A stretch of DNA of 64,000 bases, taken from CAINVV01 sp964506325. Its GTDB lineage: Bacteria > Bacteroidota > Bacteroidia > Bacteroidales > Prolixibacteraceae. Shown here piece by piece: positions 26,646 to 35,654 of this stretch. The stretch lies in NCBI GenBank assembly GCA_964506325.1, contig CAZDLO010000005.1:1-64000 (forward strand), written 5' to 3'. The notes under the pieces are model-generated. The model was not told where the DNA came from and did not search any database. It worked only from the letters and a program-made list of their open reading frames with translations. How positions within the stretch are numbered: the stretch's first letter is position 1; each line of letters opens with the position of its first letter. The translations under genes were made by a program, and so were the position numbers.

Positions 26646-26724
26646 GTGGGCATACCCACCTATTCATTTCCGGTTGGTCCCGACAAGTCGGGATGACTAA
26701 ACCATAATTTTGGAAATTATGGTT
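26646..26724. terminator. Cluster of three hairpins, including a probable terminator
   Basis: Three perfect inverted repeats in 79 nt: GTGGG-CATA-CCCAC (26646-26659), CCCGAC-AA-GTCGGG (26679-26692) and an 11-bp stem AACCATAATTT-TGG-AAATTATGGTT (26700-26724). They lie between the TlpA-type gene and the SGNH gene, both minus strand. The last is the first met by transcription from the TlpA-type gene and is the best terminator candidate. The middle palindrome resembles short intergenic palindromes I recall as common in Bacteroidota. Confidence 0.5.
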
Positions 26725-26791
26725 GATTATCTGAAGTTGCCTTCGAATATCCTGATTTCAGCAAAATTACTTGGGGGCTGTCGATTCAGAG

Positions 26792-27910
26792 CTAAGGCCG
26801 GACCTCCTGGAGCAATTCCTTTACCTTGTTGTACAAATCTTCCCCTCTCAGGTTTTTTGCCACAATGATACCGTTTTTATCCAGTAAAACATTTGATGGA
26901 ATGGAGTTTACGAAATAAAGCCTGGCTGCGGCGTTGTTGAAATAAGCCAGGTCAGAAACATGTGTCCAGGTAAGGTTGTCATCTGAAATAGCTTTGACCC
27001 AATCTTCTTTGTTTCTGTCAAGCGAAACACCCAGTACATCAAAACCTTTCTGCTTGAACTCATTGTAAACTTTTACAACTGCAGGGTTTTCCCTTCGGCA
27101 AGGGCCGCACCAGGCAGCCCAGAAATCAACAAGCAGCAGATTTTTTCCGGTTCTGGATGACAGTGATACAGGTACTCCATTGGGGTCATTTAACGTGAAA
27201 TTCGGGGCTTTTTGACCGATGTCAACCGATTTTACGGAAATGTAACGTGCTTTCAGTTCAGTCATGGCCGGGATTTTGGAGATTGCGGGATCCAATTGGC
27301 TGATGAGAGATTCCACCTCCTCCTGTGGGACCATGTTGGCAAGGCTGCTGATAATAACAGGAGATACATAGGATTTAGGATTCTGCTTAACAAAGTCCTT
27401 TTGGATTTTCATTATTTCAATTGACAGGTTCGAAGCCAGTGTTCTGATCTCATTCATTTTTAGGGTATCACCAGACTGACTTGCAGACTGATAATTTTTT
27501 AAGTGGACCTGGATCTTCTCCTGGTTGGCCTTAATAGTATTAAGCAAAGTGTAAAATTCATCCTGGGTCTTTGATCCTGAGATTTTTGCGTTGCTGAGAG
27601 AATCAAATTTTGCGAGGATGGAAATTTTAGAATTTTCAACAAAGAAGGTAAAGCCTTTTTTGCTGGCCCTTGCAACTAAACTTACCATAGAAGGGACCAT
27701 TGTCTTTCCTGCGATCCTAAATTTACCGTTCACAACTACTGCAGAGTCAAGATTGACAATACGTCCGTTGGCTCTTTCCTGGAGAGTGAAGCTGATACCA
27801 TCAGCACCTTCGATGTCGACGTCAATCACGTAACCTGTCGATTGAGCTGTGACAGAAATGTTGATAAATACTGACCATAAAAGACCCAGAATAAATGCGG
27901 TTTTTTTCAT
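26792..27910 (-). CDS. TlpA-type thioredoxin-fold protein with DUF4369-like N-terminal domain
   Basis: Exported thiol-disulfide oxidoreductase of 372 residues. A signal peptide (ending VTAQ) precedes a DUF4369-like beta domain (about 25-130, GKFRIAGKTMVPSMVSLVAR), a helical linker (about 140-230) and an AhpC/TSA-type thioredoxin domain with active site WCGPC in LLVDFWAAWCGPCRREN. This arrangement is common in Bacteroidota and is thought to reduce periplasmic substrates. No dsbD or cytochrome maturation gene lies beside it. The leader upstream of the ATG contains an 8-bp inverted repeat with a 41-nt loop (27943-27999). Confidence 0.9.
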   Translation of the reverse strand: MKKTAFILGLLWSVFINISVTAQSTGYVIDVDIEGADGISFTLQERANGRIVNLDSAVVVNGKFRIAGKTMVPSMVSLVARASKKGFTFFVENSKISILAKFDSLSNAKISGSKTQDEFYTLLNTIKANQEKIQVHLKNYQSASQSGDTLKMNEIRTLASNLSIEIMKIQKDFVKQNPKSYVSPVIISSLANMVPQEEVESLISQLDPAISKIPAMTELKARYISVKSVDIGQKAPNFTLNDPNGVPVSLSSRTGKNLLLVDFWAAWCGPCRRENPAVVKVYNEFKQKGFDVLGVSLDRNKEDWVKAISDDNLTWTHVSDLAYFNNAAARLYFVNSIPSNVLLDKNGIIVAKNLRGEDLYNKVKELLQEVRP

Positions 27911-28443
27911 TCGTTAAAAAATTAGTTTTAAAATGCAACATTGGAATGAAGTTCGGGGATCTTAACCGGGGCTATTTCCGAGATTTGTATTTTCATTCCG
28001 GTTGAGAATTTAAAGATATCGGCATCTGCATTGATCGAATATATAGAATCCAAGTTTTGTTAAAGTTAGAATTTCTGGAGAAAAAGTGTGTTTAAACTTC
28101 ATGAAATATGAGATTACGAACCGGTTTTCTGCATTCTATGATCTTTTTTGTGCGGTAAATGCCTGATTTCTTCTTCCGGAAAAAAATTCCTGGCACAAAA
28201 TTGTCAGACCATTAATTAGGGGTAAGTCGAACCCGGATTTTGTATTCAGTAAATTTTAATAACCTATATTACAGCGGATTGGCTAGTTGATTGGTCAAAA
28301 AAAATAGAAGTTGGCCTCCTGTAATTAACGTCTGTTTTTAGCAGATGCCTGTTTCAATATGAATCTCTGTTTGGTTAAAAAATGCAATTCATATTTAAAT
28401 TAACAATGAATTTATTACTTTCAAAGTCCTAAAAATCCTGTGG
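27911..28443. other. Divergent intergenic region
   Basis: These 533 nt separate the TlpA-type gene (minus) from the GNAT gene (plus). An inverted repeat GGAATGAA ... TTCATTCC (27943-27950 and 27992-27999) lies in the TlpA-type leader. No RNA gene, ORF or strong TAnnTTTG promoter was found. Confidence 0.4.
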
Positions 28444-28986
28444 ATGGATACCAACAAACAACTAACCTTTAAAATTGCAGATACTCCGGATGAATTTGAA
28501 CAGATTCACCGGATGAACTATTCCACCTTTGTAGATGAGATACCTCAGCACTCCGGTAACCCGCAGCATGTACTGGTAGATAAATTTCATGGAGATTCTA
28601 TTTATGTGATTTGTCTAAATGAGGTTAAAGAGTTGGTAGGTATGATATGTATCAGGGATAAAAGGCCATTTTCCCTTGATGGCAAAATTGAAAACCTGGA
28701 CGAATTGCTTCCAACCGGCAGACAGGTCTGCGAAATACGCCTGCTTTCGGTTAAAAGGGAGTATAGAAATGGCAGGGTGTTTTATGGATTAATTCGTCTT
28801 CTGGGCCAATATTGCCTGGGAAGGGGCTTTGATATGGCAATCATATCAGGAACCACCAGGCAACAAAAATTGTACGGACATCTTGGCTTTAAGGTATTTG
28901 CTGATCCGGTAGGGACCTCGGAAGCCCTTTATTATCCGATGTACCTTACTCTTGAGAATACATTGCCTGAGTTTAAAACCTTTTAA
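28444..28986 (+). CDS. GNAT-fold N-acyltransferase, FeeM/autoinducer-synthase-like
   Basis: Cytosolic acyltransferase of 180 residues. The opening (DEFEQIHRMNYSTFVDEIPQ) and the strand CEIRLLSVKREYRNG are reminiscent of the GNAT subgroup that includes N-acyl amino acid synthase FeeM and acyl-homoserine-lactone synthases. GTTRQQKLYGHLGFKVF provides the GNAT C-terminal motif. The acyl donor (acyl-CoA or acyl-ACP) is not decidable. The same-strand class V aminotransferase follows 141 nt later, suggesting that an amine made or used by that enzyme is acylated. Similar GNAT/aminotransferase neighbours are, in my recollection, seen in other phyla, but the product is not known to me. Confidence 0.72.
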   Translation: MDTNKQLTFKIADTPDEFEQIHRMNYSTFVDEIPQHSGNPQHVLVDKFHGDSIYVICLNEVKELVGMICIRDKRPFSLDGKIENLDELLPTGRQVCEIRLLSVKREYRNGRVFYGLIRLLGQYCLGRGFDMAIISGTTRQQKLYGHLGFKVFADPVGTSEALYYPMYLTLENTLPEFKTF

Positions 28987-29127
28987 GGCTGCAATATAAA
29001 TGAGAAGAACTGGTGGTTGAATCACCAAAAAAACTTTACTCACAGCGAAATTTTGCTTTGCTGAAATTAGTGAAGGTTCCTTGATCTTTTATTTCTTTTG
29101 AACGACCCGTTATTAATTAATACTACA

Positions 29128-30195
29128 ATGATATTTCCGCACGAAACAATCCATTTATTGCCTGGCCCCGTTGAACTGGACCAACAGGTTATCAATGAAT
29201 TTACCAAAGTGCCTGTTTCGCACCGGTGTGGCAATTTTAATCAGGATTTTCAATCTCTGAGAGGAAAACTCTGCAAATTGGTTAATTCAAAATATGTGGA
29301 AATTATGTCGGGCTCAGGCACTTTGGCAAATGATGCGATTGCTGCCCAGTTGTCACGGTACCATGAGAAGGGTTTAATTCTATCCAACGGAGAGTTTGGC
29401 AACCGGATAATCTCTCAGGCAGAAAGATTTGACCTCGATTTTCTAACCTTTTCTGTCCCCTGGGGAGAGGCATATCCTTTTGAGAATATCAGTGAACTAC
29501 TGGAACGCAACCCGCAGATCCAATGGATGTGGGCTGTTCACAGCGAGACTTCTACAGGAGTTCTTAATGATATTGGCAGACTTGGCGAAATCTGCCGGCA
29601 AAATAAAATAAAGCTTTGTCTGGATTGCATCAGTTCTGTCGGCATAGTTCCGGTCGACCTAAGCTCTGTTTTTCTGGTTTCCTGTTCCAGTGGCAAGGCG
29701 CTATGCTCTTTTCCGGGGTTGTCCATGGTCTTTCATAATCACCCCATTGGGATCTCCACTCAGATTCCAAAATACCTGGATCTGGGATTCACGGAAAGTG
29801 AGGATGGAGTTCCTTTCACAATTTCCTCCAACCTGGTTTATGCCTTGCTAAAAGCGGTGGAATCACTATGGGACCAGGAAGCAATTTTTAGCGTAATCAG
29901 GGAGAAATCAGAACTGATGAGAAAGGGATTTCGGTCAACCAATTTCAGGATTGTGAATGATGAGCTTATCTCTTCTCCGGCGCTGATTACCATAGAATTA
30001 CCCGGAGAAGTAAACAGTGTTGAACTTGGCCGATATCTTGAGGGCAGGAATTGCTTTATAAGCTATAACAGTGGCTACCTTGTGAAAAAGAATTGGATAC
30101 AAACTTTCATTACAAGAAATACCACCATCGGGGAAATACAACGTTTTATTCTAATCTTCAGTGCTTTAGGCCGATTGAAGCAGATTGATCCATAG
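29128..30195 (+). CDS. Class V-fold PLP-dependent aminotransferase
   Basis: PLP enzyme of 355 residues, alanine-glyoxylate/serine-pyruvate aminotransferase-like. LLPGPVELDQQV opens the fold, SGSGTLANDAIAAQ binds the cofactor phosphate, Asp166 (CLDCISSVG) contacts the ring nitrogen and Lys190 (SCSSGKALCSFPG) is the probable aldimine lysine. A TTG at 29098 would add ten residues; the ATG at 29128 (MIFPHETIHLLPG) starts nearer the fold. It probably shares a transcript with the GNAT gene upstream and is convergent with the cco operon. The amino-group donor and acceptor are not predictable. Confidence 0.82.
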   Translation: MIFPHETIHLLPGPVELDQQVINEFTKVPVSHRCGNFNQDFQSLRGKLCKLVNSKYVEIMSGSGTLANDAIAAQLSRYHEKGLILSNGEFGNRIISQAERFDLDFLTFSVPWGEAYPFENISELLERNPQIQWMWAVHSETSTGVLNDIGRLGEICRQNKIKLCLDCISSVGIVPVDLSSVFLVSCSSGKALCSFPGLSMVFHNHPIGISTQIPKYLDLGFTESEDGVPFTISSNLVYALLKAVESLWDQEAIFSVIREKSELMRKGFRSTNFRIVNDELISSPALITIELPGEVNSVELGRYLEGRNCFISYNSGYLVKKNWIQTFITRNTTIGEIQRFILIFSALGRLKQIDP

Positions 30196-30438
30196 CAGTC
30201 GAGTACTTTTCGCCCATAAGGAGCAGCTGTTAACATGCTGAAAATGGAATTCCTTACCCATGCTCTCCCATTCGGGTATTTCATCTTGAATAAACGTATA
30301 AATCCCATGCCGTTTGCATGCTTGTACCAGTAAGAAAGCCTTAAACCTTGCCAGCTTCACTTTGAGGGGAGGCTGGGGTTCCCTCAATTTATTTTCCGAA
30401 TCAGCATTACAGATAAGGACTTCGCCATGGTGAGACAT
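30166..30438 (-). CDS. Possible small hypothetical protein downstream of ccoI
   Basis: A 90-codon frame from ATG 30438 (MSHHGEVLICNADSEN ...), starting 16 nt after the ccoI stop in the same direction. Its composition is protein-like (KLARFKAFLLVQACKRHGIY), but no family is recognised. Its 3' end overlaps the convergent aminotransferase gene by 30 nt. It may be the last cco operon gene or merely an open frame in an otherwise empty 259-nt gap. Confidence 0.3.
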   Translation of the reverse strand: MSHHGEVLICNADSENKLREPQPPLKVKLARFKAFLLVQACKRHGIYTFIQDEIPEWESMGKEFHFQHVNSCSLWAKSTRLLWINLLQSA

Positions 30439-30454
30439 AAGTCCGGTAAAAGAA

Positions 30455-32839
30455 TTACAATGATTTTTTTGCCATCCAGGAGGTTGCAAAAGTTGCAAAG
30501 GCAACAACTGATACAGAGCTTACCGGCATAAGGATAGCGGCAACCACCGGTGACAGCTGACCAGACAAGGCATAGGATAGTCCGACAATGTTGTAAAGGA
30601 ATGAAATGGTAAAACTTATCTTTACAATTCTCAGTGAAAGGTGGGCAAAGCCGATGAAACGGCCAAGCTTTCCAATCTGTGAGGCCTCAACTATTGCATC
30701 TCCAGCCGGTGAGAAGTGGTAGATGTCATCCGCGATTGAAAGTGCCACCTCACTCTGCAGAAATGCTCCGGCATCATTTAACCCATCACCGGTCATAAGA
30801 ACTTTTTTGCCTTTTTGCTGGAGTGTCCGGATAAAGTCCATTTTCTCCTGTGCTTTTTGATTGAAAAACATCTTTGCCGGATCGAAATAGTCTTTTAACT
30901 TCTCCCTTTCCGAGTCATTGTCGCCCGAAAGCAGGTATATGTCAAAGCGGCCTTTAAGTTCTTTCATCAGGGTTTCAAACCCTTCCCGGTACTGATTTTC
31001 TATGGTAAAGTATCCTTTATTCAGTCCATTGACAGCGAGAAATACACGCGAAGCGTTGTGCACTAACGGTTCTGTAGTCCCGGTGACATACTCCATAGAA
31101 CCCATTTTGATGGATAAGCCATCTGCGGTGCCAAAAATCCCCCTACCGGCTATTTCAACAAATCCGGAAGTTTCTAAGAGTGCCATTGACTGGTATGACC
31201 TGGCAACAGCGTTACTTAGGGGGTGGGTCGACTGCCTGGATATTGAGTAAACGGCATTGATTTCGAGTTCAGACAGTGGCTCTCCAACAAACTGGACTTT
31301 ATTGACATCCGGTTTGGTTATTGTCCCGGTTTTATCGAAAACAATGGTATCGATTTGTTCCATTTTCTCAATAACACTGGTATTCTTAATATAAATTCCC
31401 TTTTTGCCAAAGATGCGCATGGTGCTGCCCAGTGTAAACGGAAGCGACATGGAAAGAGCACACGGACATGCAACAATGAGAACTGAAGTAAAGACTGTAA
31501 GCGCCTTGTGCAGGTTTTCATACCAAAGCCACCATCCCAATCCGGAAAAGGCAATAAAGAGGATTATCAGCGTAAACGACACACTAAGCCTGTCGGTCAT
31601 GTTGACCATTGATTTGGTGGAATGGATTTTTTCCTCCTCCTGGTTCCATAATTGAGTAAGATGACTCTGAACGACTGTCTTTTGAACTCGTACTGTAATT
31701 GCACCGCCTGTTTGCCGGCCACCTGCATAGATGAATTCCCCGGTATTTTTCCGGATGGTTGTTGATTCGCCTGTAACAAAACTATAATCAATCAATGCAG
31801 TACCACCCACCAGAACCGAATCTGCAGGGATCAGTTCCTTGTTCCGGATCAGTAATTCATCGCCAATTGATATCTCTCCGAGCAAAGTACTGATTTCTGC
31901 CCCATCTTCAAGCTTGCTTACTGCTACCGGGAAATAGGACTTATAGTCCCTGTCAAAAGTAAGTGCTTCGTAACTTTTACCCTGGTACCACCTGCCAAGT
32001 AGCAGGAAAAAGAGAAATCCTGCCAGCGAATCGGAATAACCCGGTCCTTTCAAAGTGAAAACATCATAGGTAGTAACCGAGAAAAGTGCAATGATTCCAA
32101 TTGCGATAGGCAGATTGATATTGATGATACCTCTTTTCAGGCTTTGCCAGGCAGAAACGATATAATCGCTGCCACTGTAAAAGACCAGAGGAATCAACAA
32201 GACATAACTCATGAAATAGAGAAATACTCCGAGAGATTCGCCCAGGGGCTTGTGATTGAGGTATTCCGGAAGGCTGTACAGCATAACATTTCCGAATACA
32301 AATCCTGCAACGCCAATTTTGTACAATAAGGTTCTGTCGCCAGATGAGTTTTCATTTTTCTCCAGTGACTTCAGTGAAATATCTGGAACATAATTGATTG
32401 AAACCAATAAATCAACGAGTTGGCGCAATGTTATTTCTGCAGTATTGAACGTAATGGTAACTCTCTTCGTAATAAAATTTACAGAGGAATTGATAATTCC
32501 CGGGTTTAATTTATTGAGGTGTTCAAGTAGCCATATGCATGATATGCAGTGAATTACAGGAATATAAAAAGTCGTTTTTCCGATAGAATCTTCCAGGAAT
32601 TCAAATAATCTTGCCTTTACTTCATCTTTGTCTAAAAAGGCATATTTGCTGTCATAAGCAAGATCAGTTACTTTGATCCCAGGACTTTTCTCGAGAGAAT
32701 AATACTTTGTCAGCCTATTCTCATGAAGAATCTGGTATACCATACTGCATCCGTCGCAGCAAAATTTCTGTTCTCCTAGCAGAACAGGAGTTTTGCCACA
32801 ATCAGATCCACAATGAATGCATTGGTTGTCAGAGATCAT
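30455..32839 (-). CDS. ccoI: Copper-type P1B ATPase for cbb3 oxidase assembly (CcoI/FixI)
   Basis: Cation-pumping ATPase of 794 residues that supplies copper to the cbb3 oxidase. The N-terminus has a Cys-rich metal-binding segment (CIHCGSDC, then CCDGC) and an HMA-like domain with CISCIW. The core has the transmembrane metal site CPC in VACPCALSMS, the phosphorylation motif DKTGTIT and the hinge motif GDGLNDAGAF. The duplicated N-terminal metal sites and the neighbourhood place it in the CcoI/CopA2 branch rather than general copper export. It is the last clear gene of the operon, 30 nt after the SafE-type gene. Confidence 0.93.
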   Translation of the reverse strand: MISDNQCIHCGSDCGKTPVLLGEQKFCCDGCSMVYQILHENRLTKYYSLEKSPGIKVTDLAYDSKYAFLDKDEVKARLFEFLEDSIGKTTFYIPVIHCISCIWLLEHLNKLNPGIINSSVNFITKRVTITFNTAEITLRQLVDLLVSINYVPDISLKSLEKNENSSGDRTLLYKIGVAGFVFGNVMLYSLPEYLNHKPLGESLGVFLYFMSYVLLIPLVFYSGSDYIVSAWQSLKRGIININLPIAIGIIALFSVTTYDVFTLKGPGYSDSLAGFLFFLLLGRWYQGKSYEALTFDRDYKSYFPVAVSKLEDGAEISTLLGEISIGDELLIRNKELIPADSVLVGGTALIDYSFVTGESTTIRKNTGEFIYAGGRQTGGAITVRVQKTVVQSHLTQLWNQEEEKIHSTKSMVNMTDRLSVSFTLIILFIAFSGLGWWLWYENLHKALTVFTSVLIVACPCALSMSLPFTLGSTMRIFGKKGIYIKNTSVIEKMEQIDTIVFDKTGTITKPDVNKVQFVGEPLSELEINAVYSISRQSTHPLSNAVARSYQSMALLETSGFVEIAGRGIFGTADGLSIKMGSMEYVTGTTEPLVHNASRVFLAVNGLNKGYFTIENQYREGFETLMKELKGRFDIYLLSGDNDSEREKLKDYFDPAKMFFNQKAQEKMDFIRTLQQKGKKVLMTGDGLNDAGAFLQSEVALSIADDIYHFSPAGDAIVEASQIGKLGRFIGFAHLSLRIVKISFTISFLYNIVGLSYALSGQLSPVVAAILMPVSSVSVVAFATFATSWMAKKSL

Positions 32840-32869
32840 ACTACTTGGCGGATGACGGCATTTGAGGTT

Positions 32870-33634
32870 CTATTCTGATTTGCCGGTTGTTGGCTCACAA
32901 CATGAATGTTTGACAGCCTCCTGAACGGGCACCTCTTTTAGTTCTATCTTTCTGGCTGGGGTAAGCTTCTCTTTGGGGGGACTCAGGAAGGGTATTCCTA
33001 ATGTTAACCCTCTTAATATGAAAATGATGCCGATGAGTATTACTATTACTGGAACGACTTTGCTGATTTTTTTTCGGACGGCCTGACTTGCGATATTTCC
33101 AAATATTGAAATGGCCAGCAACATCGGCATTGTTCCGAGTCCGAAGAGCGCCATATAAGCTATTCCTTTTAATAAATCGGCAGTTCCGATTGCCCCTGCA
33201 ACCGCCAGGTAGACCAATCCGCATGGAAGAAGCCCGTTGAAAATTCCTATGAGGAAGAGGGCCATCAGGTTTTTACCCTGGAATAACTGCCGCATCCCAT
33301 TTCTGATGGGGCGAAATAAGGGGGAAGAGTGGCCAAGAGAATAGTTTTTTAACAATGAAGGGAGTAAAACTGAAAGTATCATCAGAATTCCCATAGTTAC
33401 CGAGATAACCTGCTGGTAACCTATTAATTTAAAGCCTTCTCCGATTAAGCCAAACAATGCTCCGATCAAACTGTAGGTTACAATCCTTCCAGCGCTCCAC
33501 AGCATGCTTCCCCATATTTTCTGTAGAATTGAATTCCCTCCCAGGGGTAGACTCAGTGCAATGGGTCCGCACATGCCGACGCAGTGAAAACTTCCTGCAA
33601 GGCCTAAAAGGAATGCTGTGATAAGGATATTCAT
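32870..33634 (-). CDS. SafE/TauE-like membrane protein of the cco operon
   Basis: Integral membrane protein of 254 residues with about six helices. It starts with FHCVGMCGPIALSLPLGG, the conserved cysteine-containing signature of the sulfite exporter TauE/SafE-annotated proteins found in cbb3 operons, and the motif recurs as GLLPCGLVYLAVAGA in the second half, indicating an internal duplication. The C-terminal tail has CCEPTTGKSE. A role in copper or thiol handling during oxidase assembly is inferred from the conserved neighbourhood; sulfite export is unlikely here. It lies 182 nt after ccoH. Confidence 0.83.
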   Translation of the reverse strand: MNILITAFLLGLAGSFHCVGMCGPIALSLPLGGNSILQKIWGSMLWSAGRIVTYSLIGALFGLIGEGFKLIGYQQVISVTMGILMILSVLLPSLLKNYSLGHSSPLFRPIRNGMRQLFQGKNLMALFLIGIFNGLLPCGLVYLAVAGAIGTADLLKGIAYMALFGLGTMPMLLAISIFGNIASQAVRKKISKVVPVIVILIGIIFILRGLTLGIPFLSPPKEKLTPARKIELKEVPVQEAVKHSCCEPTTGKSE

Positions 33635-33816
33635 AAGGTTGTATATGATTTAACTAATTGAAAATGAATTCTATTTCCGGATACGGAATTAGAAAGTTGT
33701 GATTCATACCGTGACCAACTGTTCGATTTATGCAAGGTATCAAAAGAATAATTCAATCAGGCTGACTGCGAAAATAATTGTACAATTCTTTTTAACCCTG
33801 ATTCAGGCAATAATTT

Positions 33817-34263
33817 TTATTCCACATCCAGAGTTTTCTTCACCATGAAATTTTCATTCTTGCTTCCCCATGTGATATACACAAGATAGCGGCCATGAAA
33901 GAGTTTGCTTCTGTCGATTTCGAAGGGAGAATCTGCAGCCCTGAAATTAATTCTTAGATCTTTCCTTTTATCCGACGAGCGGAAGAAATATACCTGAACC
34001 GAATCTCCGTATGCAGCGACACTCTTGCACAGCGAAATCTGTATACTGTTGCCGGAACTGATGATTTGAATACTATCGCCGTAGGCTGATGACCTCTTGT
34101 CAACATTAATCTGGGTGGTAAAGCTGGCCCCTTTCTGGTAATGATCATCTGAGACCAGGTCGTTGTTTTGGCGCAGGGCAAAAAAGACAAAAGAGAATGA
34201 CCAGATGAAAAAGAGAATAAAAAAAAGGATCAGAGCTTTTCCCCAGTTGAGTTTAATCTTCAT
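33817..34263 (-). CDS. ccoH: FixH/CcoH-family cbb3 oxidase assembly protein
   Basis: Single-pass membrane protein of 148 residues. The N-terminus KLNWGKALILFFILFFIW is cytoplasmic plus one transmembrane helix, followed by LVSDDHYQKG, a FixH family mark, and a periplasmic beta domain. FixH-type proteins act with CcoI and CcoG in copper-site formation of cbb3 oxidases. The gene starts 15 nt after the ccoG stop. Confidence 0.85.
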   Translation of the reverse strand: MKIKLNWGKALILFFILFFIWSFSFVFFALRQNNDLVSDDHYQKGASFTTQINVDKRSSAYGDSIQIISSGNSIQISLCKSVAAYGDSVQVYFFRSSDKRKDLRINFRAADSPFEIDRSKLFHGRYLVYITWGSKNENFMVKKTLDVE

Positions 34264-34278
34264 TGTTGATTTTTATTA

Positions 34279-35649
34279 TCAAGGTCCCAAAAAGTTTGTG
34301 GTAATTGTTTCTTTCAGTTGATCTCCGCTGTATAACCCAATTTTGAAGGTTGTTTCCTTGCCTGTCAATGCAATTTTTTTCATTTTGACGATCAAGGCTT
34401 CCTTCGTCTTTCCGTTTGGCGGCAAGATTATTTTGCCACCTGCCATGCTTAGTTCCCCGGAAGGGCAATCAATTAACCTGGGTGTCAACTCCAGTGCTTC
34501 ACTGCCCTTGTTCAGGAACATTACCTGGTAAATATTGGAGTAAGTTTCATTATCAAGTTGCTGATAAAGAGTCCCCTGGGCTCTCCACAAAGTGACGTCA
34601 ATGGTTGTTCTGTTGCCAATAGTGAAAATTAATGCAATTACCAATGTCACCAATACCATGGAGTAGGCCACAGAACGTGTATTCAGAAGTGATCGCTTAC
34701 CGTTTTCAACCCCCTGGAAGGAGTCGTAGCGTATCAGGTTATGAGGCTTATTGATTTTCCTCATCACCGTATTGCATTCATCAATACAGGCTGCGCAATG
34801 GATACATTCCAGTTGGGATCCATTACGGATATCTATCCCGGTAGGGCAAACGGCAACGCATTGGCGGCAGTTAATACAGTCTCCGCCTTCACTCACCTTC
34901 GGGTTTCTAGGTTCGCCTCTTTTATAATCATACACGACCGCTATGGAGTTATTGTCCAGCAATACCCCCTGCATACGGCCGTAAGGACAAAACAGGGTAC
35001 AAACCTGCTCCCTGAAGTAGGCATAGATCCAATAATAGAACAGTGAGAGCGCCATCATGACCATAAAGCCTGCAATGTGTTCACTTACTGGTTCAGTGAT
35101 TATTTTCATCAACTGGGCGGGCCCGATGACCCACATAAGCAATACATTGGTGAAAAACAGGGAGACTGCCAGGTACAATGCATGCTTGACCAGAGACCTT
35201 ATTTTCAGGGAGGACGGGGAATCCGTTCTTGTTTTGCCTTTTCTGCCGTTGCCGTCGACCAGAAACTCAATTTTCCGGTAAATAAGCTCAAGAAAAAGCG
35301 TTTGAGGGCAGGCCCATCCGCACCATACCCTTCCAAAAACTACGGTAAAAAGTACAATAAATATTACCGCCACAGCCATCACCAGGGCCAGGATATAGGT
35401 GTCCTCGGCAAATACAGTCAGACCAAAAATATAGAATTGCCGGTTGAGTATATCCAGGAGCATAAAGGGATGGCCACCGATTTTGATAAATGGCGCCAGG
35501 ATCAGGAAAATGATCAGGGTGTACCCGACAATATTCCTTCGCTGGTACCATTTACCCTTTGGTTGTTTGGCCCTGATCCATTTTCGCTGACCGGAAGCAT
35601 CAATATTATCCGGGCGATCCCGAAAATCCTGGTCATCAGTTTTTTTCAT
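34279..35649 (-). CDS. ccoG: cbb3 oxidase accessory ferredoxin-like protein CcoG
   Basis: Membrane-bound iron-sulfur protein of 456 residues of the CcoG/FixG/RdxA type, linked to Cu(II) reduction for CuB assembly. It has several transmembrane helices, the CGWACPQTLFLE motif, then a cytoplasmic dicluster domain (CINCRQCVAVCP and CIHCAACIDEC) and a C-terminal immunoglobulin-like periplasmic domain. ATG 35649 lies 5 nt after the ccoP stop; a GTG 15 nt further upstream would overlap ccoP. Confidence 0.94.
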   Translation of the reverse strand: MKKTDDQDFRDRPDNIDASGQRKWIRAKQPKGKWYQRRNIVGYTLIIFLILAPFIKIGGHPFMLLDILNRQFYIFGLTVFAEDTYILALVMAVAVIFIVLFTVVFGRVWCGWACPQTLFLELIYRKIEFLVDGNGRKGKTRTDSPSSLKIRSLVKHALYLAVSLFFTNVLLMWVIGPAQLMKIITEPVSEHIAGFMVMMALSLFYYWIYAYFREQVCTLFCPYGRMQGVLLDNNSIAVVYDYKRGEPRNPKVSEGGDCINCRQCVAVCPTGIDIRNGSQLECIHCAACIDECNTVMRKINKPHNLIRYDSFQGVENGKRSLLNTRSVAYSMVLVTLVIALIFTIGNRTTIDVTLWRAQGTLYQQLDNETYSNIYQVMFLNKGSEALELTPRLIDCPSGELSMAGGKIILPPNGKTKEALIVKMKKIALTGKETTFKIGLYSGDQLKETITTNFLGP

Positions 35650-35654
35650 TTTTT

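Noticed and set aside
32870..33634. Sulfite exporter function
   Set aside because: The name comes from family annotation; the position inside the cco operon points to oxidase assembly.
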